From: Enoplosus armatus
Taxonomy: Eukaryota; Chordata; Actinopteri; Centrarchiformes; Enoplosidae
DNA: 64,000 nucleotides
Direction: 5' to 3'
NCBI RefSeq assembly: GCF_043641665.1
Contig: NC_092203.1
Coordinates: forward strand, 2,170,001 to 2,234,000
The notes under the pieces are model-generated. The model saw only the letters and a program-made list of their open reading frames with translations, was not told where the DNA came from and ran no database searches. Below, in pieces: positions 59,901 to 64,000 of the stretch (its first letter is position 1; each line of letters starts with the position of its first letter). The position numbers and the translations under genes are program-made.

Positions 59901-61656
59901 ATAGCTGCCAATTCTGCCATGAGCCCACACTCCCCACCAAGTGCTCCCTCCTTAATTATTTTGGAAGAATGTTCATGTTGATTGTCTGGCTGTCATCCTA
60001 TATCAACTGAATGGCAGACTAATGTCTGGCTTTAAACATTGTCCCAACTTGCCTGAAAGGGCAAAGGAAAGGGGGGGGGGGGGGGGGGGGTGCCGGTATG
60101 CGCCGACTAACATTTCCACGCCCTCTTCGCGCCTCTTGTGTGCCCTCCTGCTGCAAACCACGGCCGTGATTTACGGCTTCAGAGTGAATAATTGCCTTCT
60201 TTACCAATAAAGTCTTGACTAAAGGAATGAAGGAACCCTATATTACGTGTCTAAACCCCATTTCAAAAATAGCCATGTATTAGAGGTAGGAAAAGCAGTG
60301 CATGTAAGAAGTGTTGAGTGAAAGAAACCAGATTAGACAAAATCTGAGGTTTTTTTTTTGTGGTTTTGGTCATCAGAAAACCTGGACAGCTGATGTCTGA
60401 TCATGTCAGAATGAGGCCTTGGACCCAGGACTCACACAAACAGAGCATCTGTGTGTGTGTGTGTGTGTGTGTATTTGCACGTCTGTCATTGCATGTCTTT
60501 TTTTTATAGGGGGAAAGGGGACTTCCTGGGCCACCTGGAATACAAGGGGAAACAGGGATCGGCCTTCCAGGATCCAAGGTAAAGCCTGCCGCCCTATTGT
60601 TTTGGAAAATGAAGTCATGGGAGCATAATAATCCACCTGTGTCTCACCCTGTTTCGCGCACGCATCTCGCTCTCCACAGGGCGATATTGGTTTTCAGGGG
60701 CGTCCAGGGCCTCCCGGTCCACAGGGACTTGGCGAGCCTGGACCACCGGTGAGTAACAAACCAGCACACACACCTCACACCAAGGCTACAGGTGGCGGCA
60801 GCGCAACATGAATTGACCCCTCGCTCAGCCCCAGCTACTCAGGTTACTCATGCTACTATACACCTGCACAAAGCTCTCCACTCTAGCATGGCACGTATGC
60901 AGTTTAAAATGATAATGGTGGCAGATGTACCATCAAAATTCGTGGTCATTTTTGAAACAGTTGGCCTTTAAACTCTGTCTCCAGCTGACTTTTTGATGTT
61001 TCTGATTGACTTATTATTCATTCAAAGGTTTGGCAAACGTAACACTATATCGGCTAACGAGTTTGGCCGGAGTTGTTGGAGCATAAATGTCCCAAAATCA
61101 AACAAAAAGCAGGACAGGGAAGCTAACGTTAGCCAAACCTTTTTGATATAGTAGCATCTTAGCTGCCATGCCGTGGATGTGCCAGATGTTTCTAACCTTA
61201 CCTCTAATCCCACAAACGAATGTAGTTCAGAAATGACAGGCTCCTTTGCTTTGGCAGTAACCGACTACTGTAGGTAGTAAGCTAGTTAGCCAGGCACGCT
61301 AGTGGGTCTAGCTTACTGTAGAGCAGACACTTGTTTGCTCTTGTGTTTTTGAAAAGGTTAATAAAAAAAAAAAATTTAAAGGCACGACCCTCCAAAGTCT
61401 TTACACGCTGAGTATCGGCCGTCCTACAGCCCCATGTGGAGAAATCCAAAGACGCCTGCCATTCCTAGATAAGGTGCTAAGCTATGATTGGACAACCACT
61501 GTTCAGGGGAGGGGTTAAATGTTGAATTGGTAATTTCTTTTTTTTATGTTTCTCCAGTGGTCATTTATATTGTTTTGTTTTACTCAGGGGCCTCAAGGGC
61601 AACAGGGAGTCCAAGGAGAGAGAGGACAGATAGGAGAAGGTCTCCCTGGACCAAAG
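50995..61656 (+). CDS. col28a1: Type XXVIII-like collagen alpha chain, 5' part (gene continues past the window)
   Basis: Secreted extracellular-matrix collagen. Coding exons: 50995-51145, 52410-52984, 54751-54771, 54864-54926, 57091-57144, 57236-57280, 57470-57496, 57951-57995, 58303-58347, 59279-59332, 60510-60578, 60680-60748, 61588-61656. They give 429 residues with no stop. The order is signal peptide (1-19), acidic then basic segment (21-40), one VWA domain (about 57-240) with a complete DxSxS MIDAS motif (DSSES, 66-70), a Cys-containing linker CPLAQSKCACDKGERG, then Gly-X-Y repeats. A single N-terminal VWA, a short Cys linker and a triple helix with G-X-G imperfections fit collagen XXVIII better than collagen VI, but the C-terminal VWA and Kunitz domains that would prove it lie outside. 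Fish have several col28a paralogues, so the symbol is provisional. From 54751 on, the exons before the three 69-nt ones are all whole codons, as in fibril-associated collagens. Confidence 0.8.
51146..52409 (+). other. Collagen intron with a repeat family A copy
   Basis: This 1.26-kb intron separates the signal-peptide and VWA exons. No exon was seen inside. Its right half (about 51860-52140) is a reversed family A repeat that includes a C17 run. Confidence 0.6.
51860..52140 (-). repeat. Dispersed repeat family A, copy 3 (reversed) with a C17 run
   Basis: Ordered segments are GACTCCAGGAAGTCATTGCA, GAGCTTTAGAGGTGCTGG, GGATTTTGTTACTTTTGG, GAGCCAGGCTGGCGG, a C17 run (52034-52050), and GTCTTTATGCTAAGCTAAGC. 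Other copies carry about five G at the equivalent position, so the homopolymer appears to be an expansion inside the repeat. Confidence 0.75.
52410..52984 (+). CDS. col28a1: Collagen VWA-domain exon
   Basis: A 575-nt exon encodes the whole von Willebrand factor A domain: LELAFLIDSSES with the metal-ion-dependent adhesion site, two further conserved stretches (ALLQYSSHVIIEQTF and IKVAILLFDGISHP), and the closing helix VDKVIKEI. It begins in phase 1 after CTTCTCAG and ends in phase 0 at GTGAGT. GC content is much higher than in the flanking introns. Confidence 0.9.
56480..56640 (+). repeat. Dispersed repeat family A, copy 2
   Basis: Contains TTCGCTTTCTTGCTGAG, TTAGATGAGAAGATCGATG, TTAGCTTAGCATAAAGACTG and AGGGGGAAACGGCTAGCC, in the same order and orientation as the copy at about 10990-11170. 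Confidence 0.75.
57025..57064 (+). repeat. Perfect 16-bp inverted repeat with 8-nt loop
   Basis: The left arm TTAGGCAGAAAACAAG (57025-57040) is exactly complementary to the right arm CTTGTTTTCTGCCTAA (57049-57064), with TTATTTCA between them. The stem stops at both outer ends. It ends 26 nt before the exon that begins at 57091, in the region of the branch point and pyrimidine tract. Confidence 0.85.
58400..59210 (+). repeat. Intronic repeat family D, copy 1
   Basis: Shares ordered segments with 60790-61530: TAGCATGGCACATATGCA, the GCATGCTAGCATTAGCC region, CTTGTGTTTTTGG, CATGTGGAGAA, GCTAAGCTATGATTGGAC and CACTGTTCGGGGGAGGGG. Both copies lie in collagen introns in the same orientation. Confidence 0.6.
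60071..60090 (+). repeat. Homopolymer tract, 20 consecutive G
   Basis: An uninterrupted G20 run in a collagen intron. Confidence 0.9.
60451..60472 (+). repeat. (TG)n microsatellite in a collagen intron
   Basis: A TG repeat of about 22 bp, about 40 nt upstream of the acceptor of the collagen exon that begins at 60510. Confidence 0.9.
60790..61530 (+). repeat. Intronic repeat family D, copy 2
   Basis: Partner of the block at 58400-59210. Shared segments include CTAGCATGGCACGTATGCAG, CAGGCACGCTAG, CTTGTGTTTTTGAAAAGG, CATGTGGAGAAATCC, GCTAAGCTATGATTGGAC and CACTGTTCAGGGGAGGGG. The copies differ by insertions and point changes, so the sharing is old. Confidence 0.6.
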
Positions 61657-64000
61657 GTGAGTTGGTGTCTTTTGTGTCTCGGGCTCCTGGGGCTCACAGC
61701 TTTTCCTGAGGGGCTCATGCACTCGAGTCCGTTAAAAGCTTCGAACCCTCGTGACCCCATTTCATGCATTCATCTTCAATTCACCTACCTGCCCACTGAC
61801 CTGCGCACAGGCCTCGTCTGGGCTCCAGGTTCCAGGGTGTAATGACAGGAAATCGACAGCGCCTATGGTTACAAGAGATGATAACACAACACAGAAGTTC
61901 CATAAATTCACATACAGCAGAGCAGTATGGCTCTTATTACCTCATCGTGTGATCCGGTCCACTGATTGAGATGAGAACATGCCGGCAGACAGCGGGAGAT
62001 GCCGTGATAACAGAAGAAAATAGCCAGGGCACCTCGAGACATGACAGAGTGATTGACTCAGCGAGGGAGGAAAGAATGAGTCTGTTCCTCCATCTGTCTC
62101 TTCTCAGGACACGCAGACACACACACACATTGTCTCTGTCCCACGTGGATACGCAGAATTCAAAGATTAGACCTGTTCCTTACCCCAGCTTGCCAAGTTC
62201 CTTGCCTTTTCCCTGGGAATTTGGGTTCTCTTAGTGACCCGAGGTCCAGTTTCCATTCTACAATTCTAACATGACAGTTTTAGGCCTACATGTAAATAAA
62301 AATGAAATATAATTGGGTATTTGTAAAATAACCAATTAAATCACTTGCTTAGCGGAAATGAAGTAACGCTGTCATGTGATTTTAACATGGAAAAACACTC
62401 CTAGCATAAACTTTTAAGAAGGAAATAAACGTAATAAACTTCGTCTGAACTTGGCCAGAAGTTCCCGGGATTATCGAAATACTGATACTGATAATACTGA
62501 AAACGCCAGCTATCAAAATGCAGCATGTGATAAAGCATGGTAGAAATGTTTAACAGCGGCAATATAGCTGAATAGCGTCCACACAGTGTCATAGAATTTG
62601 ATGGGTGACCTTTAACACCAGTCTAGGCAGAACACTGTTGTGCTGTGTTGTTCTCGGGGGTTAGGGTTAGGTTTCTCATGTGTGTCCTGTATTCTTTCAC
62701 CGTAAGTAGTATGTTGATGTTTTATTTAATGAATTGTTTAATGTATTTTTCACTCATGGTTTCTGAACGAAACAAAACTAAAAGGACGTTGATGTCCAAC
62801 ACCAATATAATCCATGAAATTGCGACATAATGCATGGCCTTAACAAACTGGTCCCCAGGGTCCATGGTCATGATAATCTGCCCGTGTGACAATGGGGGGG
62901 GGGGGGGGGGGGTGGACTCCGGCTTTCAAATGTTCCCTTTTGGGAGTGTTAAACTTTCCTCCAGGCGTGTGAAATCAGCACTGTCCCGGACTTTATACAC
63001 CAATCAGAGTTCCTTTCATGCTGTTTTAATAGAACAGAAGTATTTATAATATTTTCTACGAGGGAACAAACGGCTCTCCAAATCAACACTGTGTAAAATG
63101 TGAGCGCTTCCTTTTCAAATTGCAGGTGTAAAATCAGACCAGACCCCCTTGTTGTTTGGACAAATCCAGACAGTTAAATTGAGCGTGATTAAGTTAGTGG
63201 AATGTCTTCAGGTAATGATAAATGTAATCACTTTATGCTGTGTTACAACACTAACAGAGTGGCTTTAAATCAGAGGGTAACTATAATCCTAATTATATAT
63301 ACTATAACTGTAATTCAGGTGAAAATCATACTTTTTCCACTTCTCACGGACCTTCATCTAATATATCACTTGTTGACTTTCCTCTGCGATGGCAACAGCC
63401 AGTTTCCACCCCTGAACAGGAGGAGGCGTACAGAGTGGCCTCGGGGGGGTTACTCGTTTTTCCCTCAACAGGAGGATTTGACCGCGGACTTGCAGATGGC
63501 GTTCTTCTTTTTAAAAGAAGCGTTCCTCACATGACGTGTCTCGACAAGTCCCAGATTCACAGGAGCTCGGCGGCAATATTACCTTTTTTTCCATTAGCAC
63601 CTCGGCTTGTGTGCCAAAATCGAGAGATCACAGAGTTCACGACAATAAATCTATACTTCCTGAAGCTCACGTGCAAATGCCGCATCGCTGTGCTCATCAG
63701 TGCTCTTCTGCGTCTGTCACTGTATTTCTGTTGTCCCTGTTGACCTTGGAAGACAGACAAATGTTCTCAAGAGAAATACGACTTTCTCTGCAGAGTCATA
63801 CACAGACAGACATTATGCTGCACTCTTTTCACTTACTGTCAACTTGGATTACTGCTCTAATCCCTCACTATTTCCACTCCTGCCTTTTCTGTTTCTCAAG
63901 ACGCTTTTATGCTTTTATTTTTGTTTTGTCCCCATAAAATGGTCATTTACCTTAACCCTAACTACTGAGACAGCGTTAAAAGCACACTCAGTATGCAAAC
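61657..64000 (+). other. Collagen intron running to the window edge
   Basis: After the donor GTGAGT at 61657 I find no further Gly-X-Y exon in 2.3 kb. Present are a G19 run (62894-62912), a short (CA)n at about 62110-62130, and AT-rich DNA. The next collagen exon must lie beyond the window. Confidence 0.5.

Noticed and set aside
60510..61656. Broken Gly-X-Y triplets as frameshift errors
   Set aside because: Each exon keeps whole-codon length and consensus splice sites, and the interruption recurs in three exons. Such imperfections are normal in non-fibrillar collagens.

Overview
The window is vertebrate nuclear DNA and almost certainly comes from a ray-finned (percomorph-like) fish. It has intron-rich genes with GT..AG splice sites, long non-coding stretches, many (CA)n microsatellites and homopolymer G/C tracts, and several dispersed repeats of kinds I recognise from spiny-rayed fish genomes. 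There is no prokaryotic gene organisation, CRISPR array or operon. I see no intact transposase or viral gene.

Five protein-coding genes can be read. From left to right: b3galt1 (+, 4587-5573, a single coding exon for a Golgi beta-1,3-galactosyltransferase); abcb11 (-, 31602-20008, 28 coding exons, the bile salt export pump); dhrs9 (+, 37605-39183, four coding exons, a short-chain dehydrogenase/retinol dehydrogenase); atp5f1b (-, 44258-40850, ten coding exons, the mitochondrial ATP synthase beta subunit); and the 5' part of a type XXVIII-like collagen gene (+, 50995 to beyond 61656; signal peptide, one VWA domain, then Gly-X-Y exons). I placed exon borders by eye from splice sites, reading phase and continuity of the protein family. 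All exon phases close, giving 328, 1361, 319 and 517 residues for the four complete proteins.

Layout: 1-4.3 kb is upstream/intronic DNA of b3galt1. 5.6-20 kb is a gene-free interval between the convergent b3galt1 and abcb11, with microsatellites, poly-G/C tracts, repeat copies and a few possible conserved regulatory patches. 20-31.6 kb is abcb11. 31.6-37.6 kb is the divergent abcb11/dhrs9 interval. 39.2-40.8 kb is the short tail-to-tail dhrs9/atp5f1b gap. 44.3-51 kb is the divergent atp5f1b/collagen interval. The rest is collagen introns and exons.

The genes do not form one functional system. b3galt1, abcb11 and dhrs9 share a syntenic origin (the corresponding human genes lie in one region of chromosome 2q). 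The human counterparts of atp5f1b and the collagen gene lie on chromosomes 12 and 7, so a fish-versus-mammal synteny junction falls between dhrs9 and atp5f1b. The points most worth a second look are the CTCF-like motifs around that junction, TG-repeat 3' splice sites and an in-frame alternative acceptor in abcb11, a perfect 16-bp hairpin just before a collagen exon, three consecutive 69-nt collagen exons that each carry one G-X-G interruption, and a compact POU/homeodomain motif cluster at 14.1 kb. I found no clearly undescribed biological system.
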